From positions 113,455 through 177,454 of the forward strand of contig JACQXA010000003.1 of the NCBI GenBank assembly GCA_016208975.1: a stretch of 64,000 nt of DNA, read 5' to 3'. The notes below the pieces were generated by a model. That model was not told where the DNA came from. It searched no databases and saw nothing but the letters and a program-made list of their open reading frames with translations. The DNA is from Nitrospinota bacterium (GTDB lineage Bacteria > Nitrospinota_A > UBA7883 > JACRLM01). Below, piece after piece: positions 1 through 8,596 of the stretch (position 1 is the stretch's first letter; each line of letters starts with the position of its first letter). The position numbers were made by a program, and so were the translations under genes.

Positions 1-488
1 TCAGCCTGGGGGATGAGCTGGACATCGGCATGGGCGATGAAAAAACCCCCGCAGAAGAGACCGGCGGATCCATATCCTTGGGTGAGCCGGAAGAAGAAGG
101 CGGCATTGTAATGAGAGGCTTTGATGAAGAGGACGAAGGGGGTATCACCCTGTCCGCCCTGGAAGAAAAAGCCGCCGCCGTGGAAGAGCCTGGGGAAATA
201 GTCATAGGCGGGTCCGCCGCCGAAGAGGAGGAAGGGATTTCCCTGGATCTGGACATCGAGGGGATAGGCGATATCGAGATAAAAGACGCCAAAGCCGATG
301 AGGATACCGTCAAGATAGAAGGCGCCGCCGCCAAAACCGCTAAAAAACCTGAAGAAGACGATTTCGCCGACATAGAGCTCTCTCTGGACGATAAAGACCT
401 GTTCGGTGAAAAAGGTGGCGATGAAGAGATAGACCTGGGCGATCTGGATCTGCAAATAGGCGACGACGACCTGGGCCTGAAACTTTAG
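1..488 (+). CDS. C-terminal part of an acidic low-complexity protein (5' end outside window)
   Basis: The frame is open from the left edge, so this is the end of a longer protein; the ATG at 30 is probably internal. The visible 160 residues are dominated by Asp, Glu, Gly and Ala. A loose motif of an acidic run followed by Gly-Gly-Ile and a short hydrophobic stretch recurs several times (EEEGGIV, EDEGGIT, EEEEGIS). There is no membrane segment and no catalytic motif. Such acidic, probably disordered tails occur on cytoplasmic scaffold or regulatory proteins. I do not recognise the family and assign no function. The RDD gene starts 13 bases downstream, so the two may be cotranscribed. Confidence 0.6.
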   Translation, partial: SLGDELDIGMGDEKTPAEETGGSISLGEPEEEGGIVMRGFDEEDEGGITLSALEEKAAAVEEPGEIVIGGSAAEEEEGISLDLDIEGIGDIEIKDAKADEDTVKIEGAAAKTAKKPEEDDFADIELSLDDKDLFGEKGGDEEIDLGDLDLQIGDDDLGLKL

Positions 489-501
489 CCCCGTCGGCCT
501 T

Positions 502-1014
502 GTGGAAAATATAAGCGAGGAAAATCCGGCGCCGCCCGCCGCTCCCGCATTGCCTCCCCCTCTGGAGGGTCCTTCTCCTTCCATAGCCCCCCCTGCCCTT
601 TACGCCTCGTTTATCCGGCGGTTCGTGGCATATTTTCTGGATAACTTCATAATCGTCATATTCACCGTTATCGTTTCGGTGGGCACACTGGCGGGCGATA
701 CGAGTGATATGGGAGAATTCGAGGCGCTGTTCTCGCTGGTATGGCTGGTTTACGGCCTAAACTCCGTCGCATTCATCGGCTATTTCACCCTGGCCACGGC
801 CAACGGCGGCCAAACCCCCGGCAAATACCTGTTGGGCATAAAGGTCGTTGGAACCAACGGAATGGATATAGATTATATTCGCGCCTTCATCCGGGCTATC
901 GGCTATTTTATCAGCTCTTTCCTGTACATCGGGTTTATCTACGCCCTGTTCGACAAAAAAAGCCAGTCGTTCCATGACAAAATGGCCGACACGGTTGTGG
1001 TGGAAAAGGATTAG
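502..1014 (+). CDS. RDD family membrane protein
   Basis: A 170-residue protein starting at GTG. A proline-rich cytoplasmic N-terminus of about 35 residues precedes the RDD signature: FIRRFVAYFLDNFII near residue 37 carries the Arg and Asp that name the family. Three hydrophobic segments follow (about 45-62, 75-98, 130-148), with the conserved GQTPGKYLLGIKV loop between the second and third. RDD proteins are small integral membrane proteins of mostly unknown role, some implicated in ion transport. It lies 13 bases after the acidic protein and is followed by a terminator, so these two genes form the end of a transcription unit. The family call is secure; the substrate is unknown. Confidence 0.85.
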   Translation: MENISEENPAPPAAPALPPPLEGPSPSIAPPALYASFIRRFVAYFLDNFIIVIFTVIVSVGTLAGDTSDMGEFEALFSLVWLVYGLNSVAFIGYFTLATANGGQTPGKYLLGIKVVGTNGMDIDYIRAFIRAIGYFISSFLYIGFIYALFDKKSQSFHDKMADTVVVEKD

Positions 1015-1037
1015 GGTCGCCGTATATAATTACGGTT

Positions 1038-1062
1038 CGGCGCTTTAGGGCGCCGCGTTTTT
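1038..1062 (+). terminator. Rho-independent terminator after the RDD gene
   Basis: A CGGCGC / GCGCCG stem with a six-base loop is followed directly by CGTTTTT, 24 bases after the RDD stop codon. It separates this unit from the aminotransferase-serA run. Confidence 0.65.
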
Positions 1063-1149
1063 GCGGGGAGCCCCAAGGTTTCCCTTTCCGCTTAAAATAA
1101 GGATGATCCAGGTTTACAGCTTCCACTTTTGCGAATGGAGAGTTCCCAG

Positions 1150-2298
1150 ATGAAGAAACGGTACCTAATATCCCCCGGCCCCACCCCAGTGCCAGAAGAA
1201 GCCTTGCTGGAGATGGCAAAACCCATTATGCACCATCGCACACCGCAATTTTCGGCCATATTCGCCGAGTGCGCCGCAGGTTTAAAGGAGATATTCGGCA
1301 CCGGGCAGGATGTGCTTATGCTGGCATCTTCCGGCACGGGGGCGATGGAATCGGCCATTGTGAACCTGTTCTCCCCGGGAGACACGGTTCTGGTGGTGAA
1401 CGCCGGGAAATTCGGCGAGCGCTGGGGCAAGATATCCGAGGCGTATGGGCTGAACGTGGAATGGCTCAACGTGCCATGGGGCGAGGGGGTATCTCCGGAT
1501 GCCGTGGCCGAAGCGCTGGAGCGCAACCCGAAGATTGCGGCGGTGCTCACCCAGGGGTCGGAGACATCAACCACGGCGGCCCATCCCATAAAGGAACTGG
1601 CCAAACTCACCGAGGGGAAAGACACGCTTCTGATCGTGGACGGCATCACCTCCGTCGGCGTGGTGGACATGCCCATGGATGGATGGGGCATAGACGTGCT
1701 GATAACCGGCTCGCAAAAAGCGTTGATGCTTCCGCCGGGGCTGGCTTTCATCGCCCTTTCGGAGCGGGCCTGGAAAAGGACGAAAACATCGAAACTCCCC
1801 AAATATTATTTCGACCTGAACCGGGAGTTGAAAAACTACAAGGAACACACCACCGCGTACACTCCCGCTGTCTCCTTGATATGCGGCCTGCGTGTGGTGT
1901 TGAAGATGCTGTTCGACGAGGGTCTTGAGAACACCTACAAGCGGCACGACCTGCTGGCCCGGGCATGCCGGGCGGGAACGGCGGCGCTGGGTTTAAGGCC
2001 GCTGGCGCCCGCCTCCCCGGCAAATTCGGCCACCGGCGTGTATCTGCCGGAAGGGGTGGACGGCGGCAAGCTGATAAAAGACCTGCGGGACAATTACGGC
2101 GTAACCTTCGCCGGGGGACAGGACTCGCTGAAGGGCAAGATCGTGCGGATAGCCCATCTGGGTTATTTCGACTCGTTCGACATGGTAATCGCCATGGGCG
2201 CTCTGGAGATGGCGCTGGCCAAAACCGGCAAGCCCGTAACCATGGGAGCGGGAGTGGCCGCGGCCCAGGCTGTGCTGAACGCCAGGTACGGCGGCTGA
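1150..2298 (+). CDS. Pyridoxal-phosphate aminotransferase, alanine-glyoxylate / serine-pyruvate type
   Basis: Class V (fold type I) aminotransferase of 382 residues, probably moving the amino group between serine or alanine and glyoxylate or pyruvate. The N-terminus KKRYLISPGPTPVP is the family opening. SSGTGAME near residue 62 binds the cofactor phosphate, Asp164 in LLIVDGITSVG contacts the pyridine nitrogen, and Lys190 in ITGSQKALMLPPG should form the Schiff base. I chose the ATG at 1150 because a GGAG lies nine bases upstream; TTG 1129 and ATG 1135 lack this. It sits 30 bases before serA, so a role in serine metabolism is likely. Exact substrate cannot be read from sequence. PucG-like and SerC-like relatives are alternatives. 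Confidence 0.88.
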   Translation: MKKRYLISPGPTPVPEEALLEMAKPIMHHRTPQFSAIFAECAAGLKEIFGTGQDVLMLASSGTGAMESAIVNLFSPGDTVLVVNAGKFGERWGKISEAYGLNVEWLNVPWGEGVSPDAVAEALERNPKIAAVLTQGSETSTTAAHPIKELAKLTEGKDTLLIVDGITSVGVVDMPMDGWGIDVLITGSQKALMLPPGLAFIALSERAWKRTKTSKLPKYYFDLNRELKNYKEHTTAYTPAVSLICGLRVVLKMLFDEGLENTYKRHDLLARACRAGTAALGLRPLAPASPANSATGVYLPEGVDGGKLIKDLRDNYGVTFAGGQDSLKGKIVRIAHLGYFDSFDMVIAMGALEMALAKTGKPVTMGAGVAAAQAVLNARYGG

Positions 2299-2328
2299 TT
2301 AAACTCCTAAAATGACGGTTAAAGCCCA

Positions 2329-3915
2329 ATGAGTGACCCTATCAAGATACTGGTGAGCGACAAGCTTTCCGACGCCGGCCTTGCGATTCTCAAAAGCGCC
2401 GGGTTTGAAGTGGATGTGAAGATCGGGCTCAAGCCCGCCGAACTGGCCGCTGTAATCGCCCCTTACGACGGCCTTGTCATCCGTTCCGGCTCCAAAGTTA
2501 CGCGGGAGGTTATAGAAGCCGCTGACAACCTAAAAGTGGTGGGCCGGGCAGGCATCGGGGTGGACAACGTGGATGTTCCCGCCGCCTCCGAACGGGGCGT
2601 GGTGGTGATGAACACCCCTGGCGGCAACGCCGTGACCACCGCCGAGCACGCCATAGCAATGATGATGGCGCTGTCCCGCAAGATACCGCAGGCCAGCGCC
2701 TCCATGAAATCCGGCAAGTGGGAAAAAACCTTCATGGGGGTGGAGCTTTGCGGCAAGACCCTTGGGATTATCGGGCTGGGCCGCATAGGGGCGCTGGTGG
2801 CCAAACGTGCCCGCGGGCTGGAGATGAAAGTGATAGGGTTCGACCCGTACATTTCCCCCGAGGCGGCCGAGAAGCTTGGGGTGGAAACCGTGGGGCTGGA
2901 GGAGTTGTATTCCAGGGCGGACTTTATAACCATCCACACCATCCTCAACGATGAAACCCGTGGATTGTTGAACAGCAAAGCCTTCGCCAAGATGAAAAAG
3001 GGGGTGCGGATAATAAACTGCGCCCGGGGTTCCATAGTGGACGAGAAGGATTTGGCCGAGGCCATCCGGCAGGGTATCGTGGCCGGGGCGGCGCTGGACG
3101 TGTTCGAGAAAGAACCGCCGGACGACATGGACTTCATAAAAATGGACGAGCTTGTGGCCACGCCCCATCTTGGCGCATCCACCAAGGAGGCCCAGGAAAG
3201 CGTGGCGTTGGGCATAGCCCACCAGGTTGTGGATTTTTTCAGCCGTGGGGTGATAATCAACGCTGTGAACGTGCCATCGCTGAGCCCGGAGCAGATCCCC
3301 GTGGTGAGGCCATATCTTGAGCTGGGGGAGAAACTGGGTTTGTTCATAGCCCAAGCGGCCGGAGGGGCGCCCACCAAGCTGGAGATAACGTACATGGGCG
3401 ACGCGGCGGCCCTGCCCACCCAGGCCATCACGCAGGCTGTGGTGAAAGGGCTTTTGGAGGCCCATGTGGGGAAAACCGTTAATTTCGTGAACGCCTCCCA
3501 CCTGGCCCGGAGCCGGGGCGTTACTGTGTCTTCCACATCCAGCGCGGCGGAGGGTAGCTATACCTCGGTGGTAGGGGTGAAACTTACCACCGGCAACCGT
3601 GAAACAAGGATCGAGGGGGCGGTGTTCCCCGGCGGAAGGGCCATGCTGTTAAAGCTGGACGATTTTTACCTGGAAGCGCACTTGAGCGGCGACATGATAC
3701 TTTTCACCAACAACGACAAACCTGGCGTTATAGGCGCCGTGGCAACGGCGTTGGGGAAAAACGGGGTCAACATCGCCTCGTTCGAGCTTACCCGGGTGGA
3801 ACAGGGCGGGCTGGCCATGGCCGTGGTAACTGTGGATTCGGCCCCCGAACCCGCGGTTATTTCCCAGCTTTCGAAAATAGAAAACGTGCGGGAAGTGAGG
3901 CTTGTCAGGCTGTGA
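2329..3915 (+). CDS. serA: D-3-phosphoglycerate dehydrogenase
   Basis: First enzyme of serine synthesis, oxidising 3-phosphoglycerate to phosphohydroxypyruvate with NAD. At 528 residues it is the long SerA type: catalytic and NAD domains (1-315), an intervening allosteric substrate-binding domain (about 320-450), and a C-terminal ACT domain (about 455-528, FTNNDKPGVIGAVATALG) that usually binds serine for feedback inhibition. GLGRIG at 149-154 is the dinucleotide motif. Arg233 (NCARGS), Glu262 (DVFEKEP) and His280 (TPHLGAS) are the expected catalytic residues. Its stop overlaps the hisZ start, so translation is probably coupled. The call is secure. Confidence 0.96.
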   Translation: MSDPIKILVSDKLSDAGLAILKSAGFEVDVKIGLKPAELAAVIAPYDGLVIRSGSKVTREVIEAADNLKVVGRAGIGVDNVDVPAASERGVVVMNTPGGNAVTTAEHAIAMMMALSRKIPQASASMKSGKWEKTFMGVELCGKTLGIIGLGRIGALVAKRARGLEMKVIGFDPYISPEAAEKLGVETVGLEELYSRADFITIHTILNDETRGLLNSKAFAKMKKGVRIINCARGSIVDEKDLAEAIRQGIVAGAALDVFEKEPPDDMDFIKMDELVATPHLGASTKEAQESVALGIAHQVVDFFSRGVIINAVNVPSLSPEQIPVVRPYLELGEKLGLFIAQAAGGAPTKLEITYMGDAAALPTQAITQAVVKGLLEAHVGKTVNFVNASHLARSRGVTVSSTSSAAEGSYTSVVGVKLTTGNRETRIEGAVFPGGRAMLLKLDDFYLEAHLSGDMILFTNNDKPGVIGAVATALGKNGVNIASFELTRVEQGGLAMAVVTVDSAPEPAVISQLSKIENVREVRLVRL

Positions 3916-5198
3916 TAGACGCTCCCAGGGGCGTAAAAGCCCTTCTTTTCGAAGAAGCCACGCTTAAAGGCCATATCGAAAGCAGAATACTTTCCCTGCT
4001 GGAAAGCTGGGGATACATGCGGGTGGAAACACCAGCCATGGAGTTTTTCCATGTGCTTTCGCGTGGGCTGGACGCCGAAACGCTGAAGCGGGTCATCACC
4101 TTCACCGATCCCGCCGGTGGTGGAAAACCGCTGGCGCTCCGTTCCGACGTTACCCCGCAGATAGCCAGGCTTGCGGCCACATCGCTTTATAACCGGCCCA
4201 AACCGGTGCGTTTGTGTTACGCGGCCACTGTTTACCGGTCGCAGATACCCGGCGCCGGAGGCAGGATGGAGGTTTACCAGGCCGGGGCGGAGCTTGTGGG
4301 GTTATCTTCCCCGGAGGCCGACGCGGAGATTCTGGCGCTGGCGCTGGAATCTCTTGCCAGGCTGGGGTTGGCAGACGGGCACATTTCGCTAAGCCATGCC
4401 GGTTATATAAAATCCATCGTGGACGAGCTTGGCCTGGCTGAACCAGCCCGGGCCGAGGTGAAACTTGCCCTCAAGAAAAAAGACATGCGCGGGCTGGAAC
4501 GGGCGCTGGAAAACCACAAAACCAGCGGCCCCGCCAGAGAAGCCCTGTTGGCGGCGCCAACGCTGTTTGGCGGGGTGGAGCTTGCCGGGAAGGCCAAGGC
4601 CGTAAACAAAGGCTCGGAAGAGGCGCTGATTAACCTTTCGAAGATAATAGAACTCCTCGTCAAACGCGGGCTTGGGGCCAAGGTTACGCTAGACCTTGGC
4701 GAAACCAGGGGGATGGGCTACTATACCGGCGTCACGTTCGAGGGTTTCGTTAAAGGCATCGGCAAACGGGTGCTTTCCGGCGGACGGTACGACAAACTCC
4801 TTTCCCTCTACGGCGCGGACATTCCCGGAGCCGGGTTCGCCATTGATGTGGACCGGATACTGGATCATTTCACCCGGGCCGGGGAACCGGCCGGATGGGC
4901 CCCGGCGGACGCCACGCTGGTGGAATTGAATGACGCGGTGGGAGTGGACGCTCTGGCGGCCCGGTTGAGGGAGCATGGGTTCAGGATAGTCCAGGAGCTT
5001 ATATCCAGGCCGATTCATGAAATAATAAAAGAAGCGGCCGGGATGAAGATAATGACTGTGATAGTGTGCGGCGACAAGGACACGCCGCCTGACATGGTCA
5101 AGATTATAGACACGGCGGACGGGAAGGAAACAAAAGCCCACGCCGAAGACATGATGGGCCGTCCGGCCAATTACCTGCATCGCAGGAAAGTTAAGTGA
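3912..5198 (+). CDS. hisZ: ATP phosphoribosyltransferase regulatory subunit
   Basis: HisZ is a histidyl-tRNA synthetase paralogue that activates short-form HisG at the first step of histidine synthesis. The 428-residue protein has the class II aminoacyl-tRNA-synthetase-like core: RVETPAMEFF, LRSDVTPQIARLA, and a motif 2-like YAATVYRSQIPGAGGRMEVYQAGAEL, which replaces the aminoacylating residues of true HisRS. GMGYYTGVTFEGF and SGGRYDKLL are also typical. It starts at a GTG sharing four bases with the serA stop and ends ten bases before purA. No hisG is present nearby, so the partner must be elsewhere. A divergent HisS is less likely because the sequence follows the HisZ pattern. Confidence 0.92.
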   Translation: MIDAPRGVKALLFEEATLKGHIESRILSLLESWGYMRVETPAMEFFHVLSRGLDAETLKRVITFTDPAGGGKPLALRSDVTPQIARLAATSLYNRPKPVRLCYAATVYRSQIPGAGGRMEVYQAGAELVGLSSPEADAEILALALESLARLGLADGHISLSHAGYIKSIVDELGLAEPARAEVKLALKKKDMRGLERALENHKTSGPAREALLAAPTLFGGVELAGKAKAVNKGSEEALINLSKIIELLVKRGLGAKVTLDLGETRGMGYYTGVTFEGFVKGIGKRVLSGGRYDKLLSLYGADIPGAGFAIDVDRILDHFTRAGEPAGWAPADATLVELNDAVGVDALAARLREHGFRIVQELISRPIHEIIKEAAGMKIMTVIVCGDKDTPPDMVKIIDTADGKETKAHAEDMMGRPANYLHRRKVK

Positions 5199-5208
5199 AG
5201 GAAGTGAT

Positions 5209-6483
5209 ATGCCCGTTACTGTAGTTGTTGGCGCCCAATGGGGCGATGAAGGCAAAGGCAAGGTTGTGGACATGCTGGCCGAAAGCATGGACGTTATCGC
5301 CCGTTACCAGGGGGGCGCCAACGCCGGACACACGGTGGTGGTGGGGGCCGAGGAATATATTCTGCACCTTATTCCCTCCGGCATCCTGCACAAGGGAAAA
5401 ACCTGCGTGATAGGAGCCGGGGTGGTTATAGACCCGGAAGCCCTACTGCTGGAAATAGACGAGCTTGAGAAACGAGGATTCACCGTGAAAGGCTCGCTGG
5501 TGGTTTCCGGCAGGTCGCATTTAATAATGCCCTATCACAAGCTAATGGACCAGGCGTCCGAAAAGAACTCCGGCGCCGGCAAGATAGGCACCACCGGCCG
5601 GGGCATCGGCCCGGCATACGCGGACAAAGCCTCCAGGACCGGCCTTAGGATGCTGGACCTTTTCAAACCGGATTATTTCAAGACCAGGCTGACGGCGGCG
5701 GTGACGCAGAAAAACGCCCTGCTGGAAAAACTGTACGGCCAGCCACCCGTTGATCCGGAGCCGATATTCGAACAGTATATGAAATACGCGGCGCGGCTGA
5801 AAGATTACGTGTCCGATTGCGGCAGGGTAATCCGCAAGGCCATCGCCGACGGCAAGAACGTGCTGGCCGAAGGCGCCCAAGGCACCATGCTGGATATAGA
5901 CCAGGGAACCTATCCGTTCGTCACCAGTTCACCGGCGGCGGCGGGCGGGGCATGCACGGGGCTGGGGATACCGCCCCGGGCCGTGCAATACGTAATAGGC
6001 ATCATGAAAGCTTACACCACCCGCGTGGGTGAAGGCCCCTTCCCTTCCGAGCTTTGCGACGGGATGGGTGAAGACCTGCGCAAGATAGGACACGAGTTTG
6101 GCGCCACCACCGGCAGGCCGCGCCGGTGCGGCTGGCTGGACGCTGTTGTGGGCAGATACGCCGTGGAGGTGAACGGCATCACCGGCATAACCCTTACCAA
6201 GCTGGACGTGCTGGACGACTTCGACGAGCTTAAAATATGCGTGGCCTACGAGGTGGACGGGGAGACCATAACCCACATGCCCGAAGACACGGACGTGTTC
6301 GCCCGGTGCAAACCGGTTTACGAGACCATGAAAGGCTGGAAGACCTCCACATCCGGCGTTTCCCGTTATGAAGACTTGCCCTTGGCGGCTAAAAACTACA
6401 TCGCGCGGGTGGAGGAGCTTACAGGCGCCCCCGTCAGCATCATATCCACAGGGCAGGACCGGGCCGCCACCATCCTGCGCTAA
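5209..6483 (+). CDS. purA: Adenylosuccinate synthase
   Basis: Converts IMP, aspartate and GTP to adenylosuccinate, the first committed step to AMP. The length of 424 residues is normal. The N-terminus VVVGAQWGDEGKGKVVD carries the catalytic Asp and the GTP loop, and NAGHTVV follows. TTGRGIGPAYADKASR binds IMP, EGAQGTMLDIDQGTYPFVTSS contributes to the active site, and TTGRPRRCGWLD lies at the IMP/aspartate site. The start ATG follows a GGAAG ribosome site. It is the fourth gene of the amino-acid/nucleotide run. Confidence 0.97.
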   Translation: MPVTVVVGAQWGDEGKGKVVDMLAESMDVIARYQGGANAGHTVVVGAEEYILHLIPSGILHKGKTCVIGAGVVIDPEALLLEIDELEKRGFTVKGSLVVSGRSHLIMPYHKLMDQASEKNSGAGKIGTTGRGIGPAYADKASRTGLRMLDLFKPDYFKTRLTAAVTQKNALLEKLYGQPPVDPEPIFEQYMKYAARLKDYVSDCGRVIRKAIADGKNVLAEGAQGTMLDIDQGTYPFVTSSPAAAGGACTGLGIPPRAVQYVIGIMKAYTTRVGEGPFPSELCDGMGEDLRKIGHEFGATTGRPRRCGWLDAVVGRYAVEVNGITGITLTKLDVLDDFDELKICVAYEVDGETITHMPEDTDVFARCKPVYETMKGWKTSTSGVSRYEDLPLAAKNYIARVEELTGAPVSIISTGQDRAATILR

Positions 6484-6500
6484 TTTTTGAACAGGCAGTT

Positions 6501-7871
6501 ATGCCCGCCGATTCCCATTGCCATTTGAACGACCCGGCTTTTGAAGCCGACCGGGAAGAGGCCATCGCCCGAGCCCAGGAGGCCGGCGTAAGCCTTATCC
6601 TTAACGTGGGGTACGACGCGCCCACCTCCCACCTGGGCATTAAACTTGCCGAACGGCACGGGTGGATGTACGCCTCCGCCGGGATACATCCCAACAGCGC
6701 CACCATGGCGGACGGGAAAACATTGTCCACAATCCGCGACCTGGCAAAACATCCGGCGGTTGTGGCCATCGGCGAGACGGGGCTGGACTATTACCGCGAC
6801 CGGGCGCCAAAGGATGTTCAGGAAAATTCTTTCCGCGCCCACATAGCCATCGCCCGCGAACTGGGCAAACCGGTGATAATCCATTGCCGGGACGCTTATG
6901 AAGACGCTTTGCGGATACTCAAGGAAGAAGAGATAGAAAAGACAGGCGGGGTGATGCACTGTTTCGGCGGCTCGCCGGAGGAGGCCCGCAAATTCCTGGA
7001 GCTAAACCTGCACATATCGTTCGCCGGGAACATCACCTACCCTAAAGCTGGCGGCCTTCGCGAGGCGGTGAAAGCCGTGCCGGGCCACAGGCTGTTGATA
7101 GAGACCGACGCGCCATATCTTGCGCCCCAGAAAAACCGGGGCGCCCGCAACGAGCCTTCATATCTGCCGGAAGTGGCCAAAACGGCGGCGGAGACCAGAG
7201 GCGTTACGTATGAGGACATCCAACGGATAAGCGTCACCAATTTCGAGGAGCTGTTCAACATCGGCGGGGCCAAAGAGGGGGAGATCGTTTATAAAATCCG
7301 CGACTCCCTATACCTGAACGTCACCCGAGCATGCACGAACCGGTGTTATTTCTGCCCCCGGTTCTATTCGGACACCATCCAGGGTCACAACCTGCGCCTT
7401 ACCCGCGACCCTTCGGCGGAGGAGCTTATAGAAGCCATCGGCGATCCGGAGAATTACAGCGAAATAGTGTTCTGCGGATATGGCGAGCCGACATTGCGGT
7501 TGAATGTGATTCTCGCCGTGGCGAAGTGGGTGAAGGAAAACGGCGGCGTAACCCGGCTTAACACCAACGGCCACGGCAACCACATCGCCAAACGGGACAT
7601 CATCCCGGAAATTGCCGGGCTTATAGACACAGTATCGGTAAGCCTCAACGCCACCGACCCGCAGATATACGATGAAATCTGCGACCCGCAAATACCCCAT
7701 GCGTGGGAGGCCACGGTGGAATTTATAAAACTATGCAAGGGGCGCATACCCAAAGTGACCGCCACGGTAGTGGCCATCCCGGACAAGGTGGATATTGAAA
7801 CGGCCCGCAGGTTCGTGGAGGACGGGCTGGGGGTAAAATTCCGTGTGCGGGAATATAACCTGGTAGGGTGA
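6501..7871 (+). CDS. TatD-family hydrolase fused to a radical SAM domain
   Basis: The 456-residue protein joins two enzymes. Residues 1 to about 255 are a TatD-type metal-dependent hydrolase/DNase: ADSHCHLND supplies the first metal-binding histidines, followed by GIHPNSA, AIGETGLDYYRD, IHCRDAYED, MHCFGGS and LLIETDAPYLAP. Residues about 265-456 are a radical SAM domain with the CxxxCxxC cluster motif (CTNRCYFC) and a GYGEPTLR loop for SAM binding. TatD-associated radical SAM proteins are a known family of unknown chemistry, sometimes encoded separately. It lies 17 bases after purA. The substrate is unknown; both active sites look intact. Confidence 0.88.
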   Translation: MPADSHCHLNDPAFEADREEAIARAQEAGVSLILNVGYDAPTSHLGIKLAERHGWMYASAGIHPNSATMADGKTLSTIRDLAKHPAVVAIGETGLDYYRDRAPKDVQENSFRAHIAIARELGKPVIIHCRDAYEDALRILKEEEIEKTGGVMHCFGGSPEEARKFLELNLHISFAGNITYPKAGGLREAVKAVPGHRLLIETDAPYLAPQKNRGARNEPSYLPEVAKTAAETRGVTYEDIQRISVTNFEELFNIGGAKEGEIVYKIRDSLYLNVTRACTNRCYFCPRFYSDTIQGHNLRLTRDPSAEELIEAIGDPENYSEIVFCGYGEPTLRLNVILAVAKWVKENGGVTRLNTNGHGNHIAKRDIIPEIAGLIDTVSVSLNATDPQIYDEICDPQIPHAWEATVEFIKLCKGRIPKVTATVVAIPDKVDIETARRFVEDGLGVKFRVREYNLVG

Positions 7872-7900
7872 GGTGGTGATGCGCTTAATGCCGATTCATA

Positions 7901-7927
7901 TTGACTTATAACGTCATAGGATATAAT
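7901..7927 (+). promoter_or_regulatory. Sigma70-type promoter of higBA
   Basis: TTGACT and TATAAT are separated by 15 bases. The -10 box ends only eight bases before the higB ATG, which would give a leaderless or nearly leaderless mRNA. The TGACttataacGTCA inverted repeat between the two boxes is a candidate binding site for the HigA repressor. Confidence 0.55.
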
Positions 7928-7935
7928 ATTGCCTT

Positions 7936-8217
7936 ATGATAAAGAGCTTCAAGGATAAGGAAGCTGAAAAAATATTTCACAGGCAACCTAGTAAAAAATT
8001 GGCGCCAGATATTCAAAGGACGGCAAAAAAGAAACTAAACATGCTAGACGCGACTGTATCGCTAGGAGCCTTAAACATACCCCCAGGCAACAGGCTAGAG
8101 GCTTTAAAGGGAAACAGGGCCGACCAATTTAGTATAAGGATTAACGACCAGTGGCGGATCTGCTTCATTTGGCATGATGGGGACGCTTATGATATGGAAA
8201 TCGCGGATTATCATTAA
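7936..8217 (+). CDS. higB: HigB-type toxin of a type II toxin-antitoxin module
   Basis: A 93-residue RelE/ParE-superfamily protein. The opening MIKSFKDKEAEKIF and the C-terminal block IRINDQWRICFIWHDGDAYDMEIADYH are characteristic of the HigB/host-inhibition toxin family, whose members cut mRNA at the ribosome. Its codon use and lower GC differ from the genes around it, which suggests a mobile module. The toxin precedes the antitoxin, the order typical of higBA, with 15 bases between them. No Shine-Dalgarno sequence is visible before the ATG, in line with the adjacent promoter. Toxic activity itself cannot be judged from sequence. Confidence 0.9.
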   Translation: MIKSFKDKEAEKIFHRQPSKKLAPDIQRTAKKKLNMLDATVSLGALNIPPGNRLEALKGNRADQFSIRINDQWRICFIWHDGDAYDMEIADYH

Positions 8218-8232
8218 ATCCGGAAACCTAAG

Positions 8233-8538
8233 ATGAAAAAGATGGAACCTATTTACCCGGGCGAAATCCTCCTTGAGGAATTTTTGGAGCCTATGGGTAT
8301 TAGCCAGAACCTTCTGGCGCGTGAAACTAAAACGTCGCCCCGGCGGATTAACGAAATCGTCTTGGGCAAACGCGCCATCACTGGTGACACCGCAATCAGG
8401 CTTGGCAGGTTTTTCGGCGTGGAGCCGGAATTCTGGATGAACCTGCAATCCCGGTATGATCTGGAGGTAGCAGAAGACCGTTTCGACCCTAAATTGAAGA
8501 TTGAGGTTGGCCGGTACAAAGAATTGGCCAGAAAATAA
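8233..8538 (+). CDS. higA: HigA-type antitoxin, helix-turn-helix DNA-binding protein
   Basis: A 101-residue antitoxin of the VapI/HigA family, with an Xre-type helix-turn-helix at about residues 18-70: MGISQNLLARETKTSPRRINEIVLGKRAITGDTAIRLGRFFGVEPEFWMNLQ. The opening IYPGEILLEEFLEPMG is also diagnostic. HigA neutralises HigB by direct binding and represses its own operon through the helix-turn-helix. It is translated from the same mRNA as higB. Confidence 0.92.
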   Translation: MKKMEPIYPGEILLEEFLEPMGISQNLLARETKTSPRRINEIVLGKRAITGDTAIRLGRFFGVEPEFWMNLQSRYDLEVAEDRFDPKLKIEVGRYKELARK

Positions 8539-8566
8539 AAAAAGGACGGCCTTTTACAGCCGCCCT
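8534..8566 (-). terminator. Rho-independent terminator of apt
   Basis: Read on the minus strand, a GGGCGGC stem pairs with GCCGTCC (one G-U pair) around a TGTAAAAG loop and is followed by TTTTTTTAT, about 30 bases beyond the apt stop. The same hairpin may also help end the converging higBA message. Confidence 0.7.
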
Positions 8567-8596
8567 CACGGAACCTTTTAAAATTCCCACCCTACC

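Noticed and set aside
2463-3536. A 357-codon frame on the minus strand opposite serA
   Set aside because: It lies entirely inside serA, which has full family motifs. High-GC codon bias keeps the antisense frame open. Its product is low-complexity Ser/Thr/Pro with no motif.
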